Shown here: positions 43,759 through 53,212 of the stretch, in pieces
How the letters are laid out: each line of letters begins with the position of its first letter
Numbering within the stretch: position 1 is the first letter of the stretch
Assembly: GCA_964633285.1 (NCBI GenBank)
Contig: CAZWGA010000005.1
Span: 62,001 to 126,000 of the forward strand
Origin: 20CM-2-55-15 sp964633285
GTDB taxonomy: Bacteria > Acidobacteriota > Terriglobia > 20CM-2-55-15
DNA: 64,000 bases
Reading direction: 5' to 3'
Program-made: the position numbers and the translations under genes
Notes under the pieces: generated by a model
Seen by the model: the letters and a program-made list of their open reading frames with translations, nothing else
Databases searched by the model: none
What the model was told of the DNA's origin: nothing

Positions 43759-45453
43759 TTACTTCGTCAGCCTCACGATAATTTCCCACGTCGGCGGACC
43801 ATCGATCTTCAAGGGCGCTTTCAGCAGATCCGTTGTTCCGTAAACAATCGATTTGAGCTGATACCCGGCGGGCACATTGCGCGGCGCGACGCTGTACTCG
43901 CCGTCCTTCAGCGTGAACAGGATCACTCCACTGTTCACCATCATCGCCACCGTGGATCGTCCGCCGGCATCCCTGGCTTCCAATGTGATGGAGGGAGAAG
44001 CATTCGCATCGCCTTCCACAAGGATGTGTCCGGACACGACAAACTCGCGTGGATAGTTGATGACGACATCGTTCACATCGGCGTTGCGAACCGTTACCGG
44101 AGATCCCGCTGAAAGGCCGCTCAGGCTCAGGCGCGCGACGTAACTGCCAGGAATGATTTTCGAAAAAGCAAACGAACCGTCGGTATTCACCGGGGCTTCA
44201 ATGGAGCTGAGAATGGGACTCATGAGAACAACACGCACTCCCTGCGTGGTTAGAAGTCCAACAACTCTTCCACGGACATTCACGGGCGTGACTGCCGACG
44301 CATCGAGCGTGACTCGCAACTCGCCGGCATCACCCGCAGCAACGCGAAGAGAATTCTTCAGAAGATCGGTCGTTCCATATGAAAAGGCGGCCAGTCTGTA
44401 ACCCGGAGGAATGCTCGCCGGGAGGACACTAATCTGGCGCTCGCCCTGGGGCAGCGAAATCGTGAAGGAACCGTCGGGCTGAGGACTCATAGGAAGAGTC
44501 GAACCGGAGCCGGGAATACCGGCCACCGGAGCCAAAGCGAAAGCGGCGCGGGGCATCGGCACATTGCCCTGCACGATGATTCGACCGCTGATTTCTTTCG
44601 GTTCCGCGATGCGGATCGCAAAATTCGACACATCGTTAGCGCCGACCGTCAGAGCTGTAGGCGGCGAAACAGCACCGGGAGTCAGAGCAAATGCAGTGTA
44701 GGCGCCCGGAAGCACTCTCGAAAACTCAAAGGATCCATCTGCATTCGCCGGCACCGTCAACGCTTCAGCCGACGCGGCGCCGTTGATCGTGACACTCGCC
44801 GCAGCGCCTGTCCCGTTGCCTGACGTGACGCGCCCGCTAACTCTCACCCATGGGGGCGGTGAGGAAACCCCAAGCGTGATTTCAATCTCGGAGCCGGATG
44901 CGATTTTCAATGGCTGCTTAAGGCCGTCTGTTGTTCCCGATATCACCGACTTCAGGCTGTAGCCGCGCGGAAGACCGCTGGACGAAACACGATAATCGCC
45001 GGGAGTGATTGTCGTAGAGAATGAACCGGTAACCGTGAGATTGATGGGAGTAGACTGCGGTTCGGGCCCATCGGCCCTGGTGAGGATGAGTTGAAAACGA
45101 GGACGTGGCCCGCCGTCTTCAACAGTCATCGTTCCGCGGACCGCAACACGATTCGGCACTACAACGCGCAGGCCGGTGATGTCTTTGTCTGCGACCACAA
45201 GCGGCATCGGCTCCATCGTGACCATGGGCCCAATCACCACTTGATACGTCCCCGGCCTGACGCCGGTAAACTCGAACGCCCCGCCCGTACCGATGTCGGT
45301 GACTTTTGGCGTTGCTCCACCTCTCAGCAAAACCCGATCGGCGCCGGCAACGCGATCCGGTTCCTGATTGTCCTCGCGAACAACAGTACCGCTCACTTTG
45401 AACGCCGGATCCTGCGCCACAAGCAGAAGAGCGAGCCACAGAGCCTTGACCAT
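43759..45453 (-). CDS. secreted carboxypeptidase-regulatory-like repeat protein
   Basis: 564 residues from the ATG at 45453, with a signal peptide. It has a chain of Ig-like carboxypeptidase-regulatory domains (GTVVREDNQEPDRVAGADRV, GGAFEFTGVRPGTYQVVIG). A three-fold internal repeat is visible: PRGYSLKSVISGTTDGLKQP, PPGYRLAAFSYGTTDLLKNS and PAGYQLKSIVYGTTDLLKAP, each at the end of a unit of roughly 180-220 residues. These are probably surface or periplasmic binding modules. Its 3' end is four bases from the convergent LIC_10091 gene. Confidence 0.85.
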   Translation of the reverse strand: MVKALWLALLLVAQDPAFKVSGTVVREDNQEPDRVAGADRVLLRGGATPKVTDIGTGGAFEFTGVRPGTYQVVIGPMVTMEPMPLVVADKDITGLRVVVPNRVAVRGTMTVEDGGPRPRFQLILTRADGPEPQSTPINLTVTGSFSTTITPGDYRVSSSGLPRGYSLKSVISGTTDGLKQPLKIASGSEIEITLGVSSPPPWVRVSGRVTSGNGTGAAASVTINGAASAEALTVPANADGSFEFSRVLPGAYTAFALTPGAVSPPTALTVGANDVSNFAIRIAEPKEISGRIIVQGNVPMPRAAFALAPVAGIPGSGSTLPMSPQPDGSFTISLPQGERQISVLPASIPPGYRLAAFSYGTTDLLKNSLRVAAGDAGELRVTLDASAVTPVNVRGRVVGLLTTQGVRVVLMSPILSSIEAPVNTDGSFAFSKIIPGSYVARLSLSGLSAGSPVTVRNADVNDVVINYPREFVVSGHILVEGDANASPSITLEARDAGGRSTVAMMVNSGVILFTLKDGEYSVAPRNVPAGYQLKSIVYGTTDLLKAPLKIDGPPTWEIIVRLTK

Positions 45454-45478
45454 GATGCGCGATTCTAACACTGAACAA

Positions 45479-45504
45479 TTGTGACGCTTGAAAGAGTGTC
45501 ACAA
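45479..45504. promoter_or_regulatory. inverted repeat in divergent intergenic region
   Basis: TTGTGAC at 45479-45485 and GTCACAA at 45498-45504 are exact inverse copies with a 12-bp spacer. Downstream, TCCACTCT occurs twice (45508-45515, 45526-45533) as 18-bp-spaced direct repeats. All lie between the repeat-protein gene and the DUF2339 gene. They may be regulator sites. Confidence 0.35.
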
Positions 45505-45616
45505 GTCTCCACTCTGCCCGAGTTGTCCACTCTATCCTCATGTACGTGAGAAAAGAGCAACGGCTTTCAATTTGCCTCAACGAGTTCTCTTGTGTAACCT
45601 GCTCGGATTTCCGTCA

Positions 45617-48424
45617 ATGGAATACCTGATCGTTCTCATTATCCTTGGAGTTCTCGGAGGGCCGTGGATCTACGCTGCCCTGATTCAGGCCAGACTCCGC
45701 AAACAATTGTTCGCGCTCCAATCGCGAATCGCAATCCTCGAAGCGCTGCCTCGCAAGCAAGTTCCCGAACCTGCCGCGCCGACGCTGAAACACGATGTGC
45801 CGGTTGCCAGCAGCACGACAGCCACCGAGACAGCCAAACTGCCCTCCCCAGTTGCGGCTGAGGAGAAGAGACATGAACCCATTCCTCCGTATACGGCCAA
45901 GAAAAAAGCCGCGAGTCTGGAAGAAATTCTCGGCACTCAATGGCTCAACAAAATCGGTGTAATCGCTGTCGTTATCGGAATTGCATTGTTCCTGGCCTAC
46001 GAGATGCGTGAGCTTGGACCTGGCGGAAAGATTTTCATTGGCTTCGCTGCGAGCGCATCGCTGTTGGGCAGCGGGGTTTTCTATGAGCGCCGTCAACGTT
46101 ACCGCATTCTCGCTCGCGCCGCGGTGGGCGGCGGCTGGGCATTGACATTCTTCACGACCTACGCAATGCACCATGTTGCCGCGTCGAGAATTATTTCATC
46201 GCAGGTTCTGGATCTCGTTCTCATGATCATCGTGGGAGCAGCCATGGTGATCCATACGCTCCGATACGACTCTCAAGTTGTCACCGCCCTCGCGTTTCTT
46301 CTGGCTTCTTCCACCGTGGCCATCAGTCACGACAACATCTTCAGTCTTACCGCGAATGCGATACTGGCCGCCGGACTTGCTGTTGTCATCGTTCGAAAAC
46401 GCTGGTTCGAGCTCGAAGTATTCGGAATTCTGACGATATTCCTGAACCACTTCTTCTGGTTGGTTTCCACAAAAGACCGGCCGCTCTTGGCAAGCACGGC
46501 GTTGCTGCTCGTCTACTGGGCCGTGTTTCGCACAGCATACGTCACGCGGCACGTTAAAACCGGGGCTGAAGAGCGGATCTCAACGGTTGCTGCGCTGCTG
46601 AATTCTTCGATGCTGCTCGGATTGATGCGATATCAATCGTTCCGGCCGGAGCTCGCCTTCTTTGCGCTGCTGGGGCTGGGAATCATCGAGCTTGGACTGG
46701 GACAATTGCCTCTCGTCCGGCGGCGCCGCGAAGCTTTTATCGTGCTCTCGGCACTTGGGGCGACACTGGCCGTAGCAGCGATTCCCTTCCGGTATTCACA
46801 AGCGCCGCTCTCGATGTTGTGGCTCGTGGAAGTCGAAGCATTTTTCATTGCAGGCGTTCTGCTGCGGGAAATCCTGTTTTGCCGATTCGGTGTGATCGCC
46901 TCAATCGCTGTCGCGATTCAGATGGTGAGCATGGATGCGGCGCGCATCTGCGGAATGCGATGGAATGCAGCGGATGTTTCCAGCCAGCCGCGGCTTGCCG
47001 TGCTGTTTACCGTCGCCGCATCGATCTTTTATCTGAACGCTCATTGGAAGCGCAGCCGCTGGACGCAATCCGCCGCCAATTCTCTTGATGCTTTCGGATA
47101 TCGCCTGGTCTCCTGGTGGGCCAGCCTGCTTCTGGCTCTGGCAGCGTGGCTTCTCTTTTCGGAATCGTGGACTGCAGTGGGATGGGCCGTGTTGTGTCTC
47201 GCCGTAGCTCTGGTGGCGCGCCGGCTTGCCATACCCGACATGCAGTTTCAGGCATGTGCCATCGCGGCGTTTACGGTTGTACGCGCATTGAAGATAAACA
47301 TCGCAGACTCAGGCACGACACATGGCATCACAATGCGCCTGATGACGGTTCCATTCATTGCTTTGCTCCTTTACGTATTCTCCGAGCACGCCGAGTTTCC
47401 AGCATTCATCGAGTGGAAACTTCTCCAGGCGTTCTCATGGTCGGCCACAACCCTTGCGACGCTCCTGATCTGGTATGAGCTTCAGCCCCTGAGTGTCGCC
47501 CTTGGTTGGATGCTTGCGGGTATGGTGCTGTTTGAACTCGGCATCAGTCGCAACAATCTTCACTTACGGCTCCAGGCTTATGTGGCGCTGACCTTCAGTT
47601 TCCTGCGAGTTTTCATCGTGAATCTGAATGCGGATAGCGCGGCAGCCCAGATCAGCCCTCGGCTTTATGCAAGCGCGCCGCTGGTCCTCGCATATTTTTA
47701 CGTGTATCGGCGGCTCCAGACGGCAGGCGGCAAGTCACTGGATCGGGACCGCTCCTGTTTCGCGCCGCAAACGTTCAGCTTTCTCGGAACCTTGACCATT
47801 GCCGCGTTGATGCGCTTCGAAATGGACTCGGACTGGGTCATTGCTGCGTGGTCTTTACTTGCTTTCGTCCTCGTCGTCGCGGCATGGAAGGGAAAAGAAG
47901 TCACGCTCCTGCATCAGGCCTTTGTCACCGGGCTTCTCATCCTTTTTCGCGGCGTGCTGCACAATTTTTACGAACGAAGCTATTTCCCCGCCCCGCTCTC
48001 GCGTAGTCCGTTCCTTTGTGTTGGCGTCAGCGCCGCACTGTTGGTGGCCGCAATGCACTTTTCATTTCGGCTGCGACTCGATCAGAGGTTCAGCCGCTAT
48101 CGTCCCGAGCAATTTTTCTTTTTCGTTCCATTTATTCTGATCACCCTGCTGCTCGCATTTGAAATGCCTGGCGGATTGATCACAGTGAGCTGGGTGCTCG
48201 AAGGCGTCATCGTGTTTCTTTTCGCGCTCTGGATCAAGGAACGGACATTCAGGCTTACCGGTTTGGGTCTATTGCTTGTTTCGGTCGGCAAGATCGTCTT
48301 GATCGATGTCTGGGGACTCGGTCCGCGCGACCGGTACCTGAGCTTCATCGTCCTCGGTTCCGGGTTGCTTCTGGTTTCTTTTTTGTACACCCGTCATCGT
48401 GAATCGTTGAGGCAATACCTATGA
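45617..48424 (+). CDS. DUF2339 multi-span membrane protein
   Basis: 935 residues from the ATG at 45617 (MEYLIVLIILGVLGGPWIYA). A short linker rich in Pro/Ala, with a coiled-coil-like start (LRKQLFALQSRIAILEALPR), precedes about 25 membrane spans. LEEILGTQWLNKIGVIAVVI and GIALFLAYEMRELGPGGKIF are the DUF2339 signature. The final spans end in a segment with KERTFRLTGLGLLLVSVGKI and GPRDRYLSFIVLGSGLLLVS. A longer upstream frame is not credible. The stop overlaps the M48 gene start (ATGA). Confidence 0.9.
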   Translation: MEYLIVLIILGVLGGPWIYAALIQARLRKQLFALQSRIAILEALPRKQVPEPAAPTLKHDVPVASSTTATETAKLPSPVAAEEKRHEPIPPYTAKKKAASLEEILGTQWLNKIGVIAVVIGIALFLAYEMRELGPGGKIFIGFAASASLLGSGVFYERRQRYRILARAAVGGGWALTFFTTYAMHHVAASRIISSQVLDLVLMIIVGAAMVIHTLRYDSQVVTALAFLLASSTVAISHDNIFSLTANAILAAGLAVVIVRKRWFELEVFGILTIFLNHFFWLVSTKDRPLLASTALLLVYWAVFRTAYVTRHVKTGAEERISTVAALLNSSMLLGLMRYQSFRPELAFFALLGLGIIELGLGQLPLVRRRREAFIVLSALGATLAVAAIPFRYSQAPLSMLWLVEVEAFFIAGVLLREILFCRFGVIASIAVAIQMVSMDAARICGMRWNAADVSSQPRLAVLFTVAASIFYLNAHWKRSRWTQSAANSLDAFGYRLVSWWASLLLALAAWLLFSESWTAVGWAVLCLAVALVARRLAIPDMQFQACAIAAFTVVRALKINIADSGTTHGITMRLMTVPFIALLLYVFSEHAEFPAFIEWKLLQAFSWSATTLATLLIWYELQPLSVALGWMLAGMVLFELGISRNNLHLRLQAYVALTFSFLRVFIVNLNADSAAAQISPRLYASAPLVLAYFYVYRRLQTAGGKSLDRDRSCFAPQTFSFLGTLTIAALMRFEMDSDWVIAAWSLLAFVLVVAAWKGKEVTLLHQAFVTGLLILFRGVLHNFYERSYFPAPLSRSPFLCVGVSAALLVAAMHFSFRLRLDQRFSRYRPEQFFFFVPFILITLLLAFEMPGGLITVSWVLEGVIVFLFALWIKERTFRLTGLGLLLVSVGKIVLIDVWGLGPRDRYLSFIVLGSGLLLVSFLYTRHRESLRQYL

Positions 48425-50523
48425 GAATGCGTTTGCTCTTCATGTCGATTGTGGTTATTGGATTGGCGGCCCTTGTAACTGCGGAAAAGAGGAAGCCGCA
48501 ATCCACAGTCGGACCCAATGCATTCTTATACCTTGTGGCCGATACCGAGCACGAGATCACCCGCCTGCCCGTCGTGTTCACCAGACTGTCGGATGAGGAA
48601 GAAATCATGATCGGCGGCGCCCTTTCGAGTGCGATTCAGACGCAGCATTCGGCCGAGGACGATCGTATTGAATCGTACATCGCACAGGTCGGCACACGTG
48701 TCGCTGCCCACGCGCATCGGAAATTGCCGTATCGCTTTCACTACATACCCGACATGGGCTTCGTGAACGGTTTTGCCTTGCCCGGCGGCCACGTCTACAT
48801 TGGCGCGGGTCTCATGGCTCTGATGGGAACCGAAGACGAACTGGCATCCGTTCTCGGGCATGAAATCGAACACATCGATCACTATCATTGTGCGGAGCGC
48901 GCTCAGTTGGAATCTGCTCTGCGAAAGGTGCCGTTGGGTGGCGCGGTTGCCATTCCGCTGATCGTCTTCGAGGTTGGATACAGCAAGACCCAGGAGCTTG
49001 AGGCGGACCGCGAAGGCACCATACTCTCAACCTCAGCTTCTTATTCCCCCGAGGGCTCGATTCGAATATTCGAATCATTTGATCGTGTGGAACAGGAACA
49101 TGCTGCTCGGAAAACTCCGCGGCGACGGCCGGCAAATCCCGCCGAGGAGATTTCAGAAGTAGCGCATCAAACCTTGAGCGATTACTTCCGTACACATCCG
49201 CCTTCAAACGAACGAATCGCCCAGATCCGAAGCCTGATCGCAGCCGGAACCCTCGCGGACTCTGCGCCTCGACACTCACTCCAATTTGACTATGTGTTCC
49301 TCACGCGTCGCGCAGCGCAGCGGTTATCAGCCCGGGATTACCAAGAAGCCTCGGAGTTGGCCGCGCGGTCTGTTGCATCCAGGCCGGATCAACCCCAGGC
49401 GCTTAGCATCCTGGGACAAGCAAAACTTGCCCTGGGTGATTATGAGACCGCGAAAAGGTTGTACGGCCAGTTAGTCGATAAGAATCCGGCGGAGGCTGCC
49501 GAGATTGCAACGCTGGGTCATCGACTCGCAAGTCAAGCTGTCGAGTCTCGAAAATATGACGATGCAATCCGGCTCGCGCGGCAAACGTTGGAATTACAAC
49601 CAAACAAGCCTGAGGTTCTTGCAACGCTCGGAATCGCACAAATAGAACTGCTCGATTTTGATGGCGCCCTCATCACAGGCCGCAAATTAACGAAACTGTA
49701 CCATCAGGCCGATGCCCTCGTTGCCCACGCCAATTCCGGGGCCGCGGCAGCGCTGGCCGCTCATGACTACACACGCGCTGCACACTTTTCGGAATTGTCG
49801 CTGAACCTGCAGCCCATGCAGACTGACGCTTTGACCACTTTGGCAACAGCGCAGTTTGCATCGGCGAACTTTCGAGCTGCGGCAGAGACCTATCGAAAGA
49901 TCTTTGCACGGGGCGCGTTTTCGATCGATTTGCTCCATGGATATGCCGAAACCCTGGGTACTCTTAAGCCCGCCGGCACTGGAATTCGGCAGCTCGAGGC
50001 ATTGCTGATGCGATTTCAATCGGAGCACCGCGTATCGCAATATGCATTGGACATCGGCGTGGAATTGGATGGCTTGCGGTTGATGTCAGGCGAAAAAGAG
50101 GCGGCTAGAGATACCTCGGCTGTTTCACCGGAACTGATGGGCCGCAAAGGACACTGGTATTACCGTGCAGGCGACTACAGGAATGCATCCATACTTCTCT
50201 CGAACGCCACCAGACAACGCCCGGACGATCTGGTCCTCCAACGGGACCTCGCGTGGGTGGAGCTTGAGCAACAACAGTGGAACGTCGCAGTCCAGCGGTT
50301 CACAGCTCCCTCGGCTGGCCGCGCCGTCGGTTACTGGAAATCAGGCAGGACACAACAAGCCGTGGAAGACTTCGACATCGTGCTGAAGGAAACGCCGGAG
50401 TGGTCGAACTCTGCCTGGGTCAGCGCGCTCTTTTCCCCGCTTGTTTCGCAAACGATGCGCGACATCGCGGCTGAACACAACAGACAGCTCCAACAGAAGA
50501 AACAAAAACCCTCTCGACGATGA
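48421..50523 (+). CDS. M48 peptidase with C-terminal TPR array
   Basis: 700 residues with a signal peptide. Zinc site HEIEH at 147-151 (LGHEIEHIDHYH) and third ligand Glu in ELEADREG (192-199) mark an M48 protease of the BepA/LoiP type, as does FVNGFALPGGHVYIGAGLM. From about residue 290 TPR-like helices follow (DYQEASELAARSVASRPDQP, KYDDAIRLARQTLELQPNKP, DYRNASILLSNATRQRPDDL). BepA-like enzymes act in outer-membrane protein quality control. It is translationally coupled to the DUF2339 gene. Confidence 0.9.
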   Translation: MRMRLLFMSIVVIGLAALVTAEKRKPQSTVGPNAFLYLVADTEHEITRLPVVFTRLSDEEEIMIGGALSSAIQTQHSAEDDRIESYIAQVGTRVAAHAHRKLPYRFHYIPDMGFVNGFALPGGHVYIGAGLMALMGTEDELASVLGHEIEHIDHYHCAERAQLESALRKVPLGGAVAIPLIVFEVGYSKTQELEADREGTILSTSASYSPEGSIRIFESFDRVEQEHAARKTPRRRPANPAEEISEVAHQTLSDYFRTHPPSNERIAQIRSLIAAGTLADSAPRHSLQFDYVFLTRRAAQRLSARDYQEASELAARSVASRPDQPQALSILGQAKLALGDYETAKRLYGQLVDKNPAEAAEIATLGHRLASQAVESRKYDDAIRLARQTLELQPNKPEVLATLGIAQIELLDFDGALITGRKLTKLYHQADALVAHANSGAAAALAAHDYTRAAHFSELSLNLQPMQTDALTTLATAQFASANFRAAAETYRKIFARGAFSIDLLHGYAETLGTLKPAGTGIRQLEALLMRFQSEHRVSQYALDIGVELDGLRLMSGEKEAARDTSAVSPELMGRKGHWYYRAGDYRNASILLSNATRQRPDDLVLQRDLAWVELEQQQWNVAVQRFTAPSAGRAVGYWKSGRTQQAVEDFDIVLKETPEWSNSAWVSALFSPLVSQTMRDIAAEHNRQLQQKKQKPSRR

Positions 50524-50558
50524 GGAGAGTTTTGCGGTCCCAGACTGCCGTTACCGCA

Positions 50559-53204
50559 TCAATGCTTCAGCGTGGCTTGCCAGTTCAGGAAGATCGCCAC
50601 AGGCGGCGGGTTCTGGTCCTGCATCCGTGTAAGAAAGAGAAAGCGCTTGCCGTCGGCGGTCACGTCGTATTGCTGGCGCAAAGTGGCAAGAATGTCGGCG
50701 CCGATGACCGTCGAGGTCTCGAACAACGCCACCGGCGGTTTCACATCAAGCTTGCTGCCCCCGCTCACGGACACCGACATCAGCTTATTGTCGGGAGCGA
50801 TATAGAAAATCTCCCTGCCGTCACGGCTCCAGCGGGCCTTCGTTCCGCCCATGGTCGAAATCTGGATCTTGTTTTCATTCGACGGAAAAGCCTGCGCGTA
50901 AACTTCAAAACGTCCGGATTCGTTGGATGCGTATGTGATAAAGCGGCCGTTGGGAGAAAAGCGCGATTCGACTTCAATAAAACGGGGCGTTTCCGTGACC
51001 GCGTGCGACTTGCGATCTTCGAACGTGTACACCCAGATGTCGCTGAGGCCTTTGTCGTAGATGATGTACTTACCATCGCGGGACCAATCGTCGGGATACA
51101 TCGTCGTGTCCCGGGCGAAGAGTTCTTCTTCTTTGTCACCACCATTAAGTGCTCTTCGAACAAAAGTCAGATGTAGGTCCGATGCGTAAACGATCTTGGC
51201 GGCATCCGGGGACCACAGAGGTTTCATTTCAAAGCCCGGATCGGATGTCACCCGCGTGAATATGCCGCGCGCCAGTTCGAGAATCCAGATGTCCTGATTG
51301 TTGTTGACGTTTCTCTGAAACGCGACCTGTTTTCCGTCCGGAGAGAACTCGGGATTGTAATAATCACCGGGCTCGCCGATTCTACCGAGCAGCTTTCCTG
51401 AACGATCGAACCAGCCAAACTGCGTATTTCCGGTCGAGTCTCCGGTGCGAAATGCGATGGTTCCATTGTTCGCAACCGAGAATGCGGCGATCCCGGAAGT
51501 GAGCGTGTGCCGTATATTCTCGACCAGTGGCGACGAGGTGGCCGCAAGTTCAAGGCTCTTCACATCGAAGGATTGGGCGACCAGCGTGGAATCGCGCACG
51601 TACAGCAGATATCCGGGGCTTGCGTACTCTGCCTTGGAATTGACTTCCAGCAAATGCCGGACTTCTTTTGAATCCAGCGAACCAACCGAAATGAAGCTAT
51701 GAGCGGAGTTGTTGCCTTGCGCGAGAAACACAAAATGACGGCCATCCGGAAGGAAGTGGGGATACAAATGCCGTCCTTCATTTCTGGATTTGTCGAGTTG
51801 CAGCAATTGCTGGGGCTGTCCGCCTGTTGCGGGCACGCGCCACATGATGTTGGTTGCGAAAATAATGGAATCATCCGATCCCCAGCTTCCTTCACGGGGA
51901 ACGCCATCGATGTCGCAAATCACCTGCGGAGCGCCGCCTGCCGGATCGATTTTTCTGAGCTTGTTTTGTGAAAAGAAGGCGATGAAGCGGCCATCCGGCG
52001 ACCAGAAAGGTTGTTCGGCGTCCTGTGTTCCGTTCAACATTTGCGCGGCGTCACGGTCGAGAGATCGCAGAAAGAGAAATTGCCGTCCGTCTTTCAGATT
52101 CGCGCCCAAAACGATGCGGCGGCCATCGGGCGAAAGGGTCGGCCATGGCGCTCCACCGGACGTCACCGTGAATATCGAGTCCGAGGGAGGAATAAGCGAT
52201 AACCGCATCGGAAGAGTTTCCGGAACGGGCACGCGAACATAAAAGATGACAAGTGCTACGAGAGCGAGCGTCAAAACCGCGGTGGCTGCCATCCACAGCT
52301 TTACTTTTGAACTCGAAGACTTCGACAGAACGGCCGATGCAACCGAAGGCCCGCCTTCAGCAACCCATTTCAATTCCCGCATGAGGTCGCTTGCGGTCTG
52401 CCAGCGTTCGTCCGTTTCCTTTGCCAGGCATCGGCTGATGATGTGATCCAGCGCGGGCGGCGAGTCCTTACGCAGCGCCGATGGCGTCTTCGGCACGCTT
52501 GAAACAATTGCAGAGATCAGCGTGACCTGACTTTTACCCTCGAATGCAGTCCGGCCCGTGATCATCTCGTAGAGCACAGCGCCGAACGAGAAGATGTCCG
52601 CGCGCGCGTCGGCATCCTCACCTTCGAGTTGTTCCGGCGGCATGTACTGAAGTGTTCCCAGTATCGTGCCTCGCACCGTGAGCGGCCCCGCCGTCGGCGC
52701 CTCTCCCTCCGGGAGAGGCCGCGGCGATGCCGCGGGTGAGGGCCCCATTTTGGCCAACCCAAAATCGAGCAGCTTTGCTCCGGACGCCGTAATCATGATG
52801 TTCCCGGGCTTCAGGTCCCGATGAACAATTCCCAACCGATGCGCTTTATCGAGGCCGTCCGGTACTTCGATGGCGTATCGAAGCGCCTGATCGATGGGAA
52901 GCGGCCCCTTCTTCAATCGTGATGCGAGACTCTCTCCTTCGAGATACTCCATCACGATAAAATCAACGCCGTCCTGACTACCGACATCGAACAATGTGCA
53001 GATGTGAGGATGGTTCAGGCTGGAAATCGTGCGCGCTTCCCGCTCGAAACGCTCTCGCATTTCGGGGTTGGCGAGATGCCCGGGCAATACCTTTACAGCG
53101 ACAATCCGGTCGAGCCGCGTGTCGCGGGCTCGATAAACTTCGCCCATTCCACCGGCGCCAAGCGAGGCCTGGATTTCGTAATGTCCGAGTTTTTTGCCGA
53201 TCAT
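50559..53204 (-). CDS. membrane Ser/Thr protein kinase with TolB-like propeller
   Basis: 881 residues. Kinase: GAGGMGEV at 16-23, Lys 38 (VAVKV), HRDLKPGN from 128, DFG at 147-149 and GTLQYMPPEQ from 183. One membrane span at about 303-323. The C-terminal part is a TolB-like propeller (PTLSPDGRRIVLGANLKDG, FWSPDGRFIAFFSQNKLRKI, ESRFSPNGRFITYASNESGR). Between DFG and GTLQ the activation loop holds an unusual low-complexity insert (about 154-177, AASPRPLPEGEAP) encoded by a palindromic DNA element. It starts eight bases after the ankyrin gene's stop, so it is probably the last gene of a four-gene operon. Confidence 0.93.
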   Translation of the reverse strand: MIGKKLGHYEIQASLGAGGMGEVYRARDTRLDRIVAVKVLPGHLANPEMRERFEREARTISSLNHPHICTLFDVGSQDGVDFIVMEYLEGESLASRLKKGPLPIDQALRYAIEVPDGLDKAHRLGIVHRDLKPGNIMITASGAKLLDFGLAKMGPSPAASPRPLPEGEAPTAGPLTVRGTILGTLQYMPPEQLEGEDADARADIFSFGAVLYEMITGRTAFEGKSQVTLISAIVSSVPKTPSALRKDSPPALDHIISRCLAKETDERWQTASDLMRELKWVAEGGPSVASAVLSKSSSSKVKLWMAATAVLTLALVALVIFYVRVPVPETLPMRLSLIPPSDSIFTVTSGGAPWPTLSPDGRRIVLGANLKDGRQFLFLRSLDRDAAQMLNGTQDAEQPFWSPDGRFIAFFSQNKLRKIDPAGGAPQVICDIDGVPREGSWGSDDSIIFATNIMWRVPATGGQPQQLLQLDKSRNEGRHLYPHFLPDGRHFVFLAQGNNSAHSFISVGSLDSKEVRHLLEVNSKAEYASPGYLLYVRDSTLVAQSFDVKSLELAATSSPLVENIRHTLTSGIAAFSVANNGTIAFRTGDSTGNTQFGWFDRSGKLLGRIGEPGDYYNPEFSPDGKQVAFQRNVNNNQDIWILELARGIFTRVTSDPGFEMKPLWSPDAAKIVYASDLHLTFVRRALNGGDKEEELFARDTTMYPDDWSRDGKYIIYDKGLSDIWVYTFEDRKSHAVTETPRFIEVESRFSPNGRFITYASNESGRFEVYAQAFPSNENKIQISTMGGTKARWSRDGREIFYIAPDNKLMSVSVSGGSKLDVKPPVALFETSTVIGADILATLRQQYDVTADGKRFLFLTRMQDQNPPPVAIFLNWQATLKH
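52699..52735. repeat. REP-like double palindrome inside a kinase gene
   Basis: GCCTCTCCC (52699-52707) and GGGAGAGGC (52711-52719) form a perfect 9-bp inverted repeat; CCGCGGC (52719-52725) and GCCGCGG (52729-52735) form a second, perfect 7-bp one. The segment translates in frame on the reverse strand as part of AASPRPLPEGEAP in the kinase activation loop. Such elements are usually intergenic. Confidence 0.7.
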
Positions 53205-53212
53205 GGCGGGCG

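Noticed and set aside
45479..45504. CRP-type binding site
   Set aside because: TGTGA and TCACA are present but 14 bases apart rather than six, so it is kept only as an unnamed inverted repeat.
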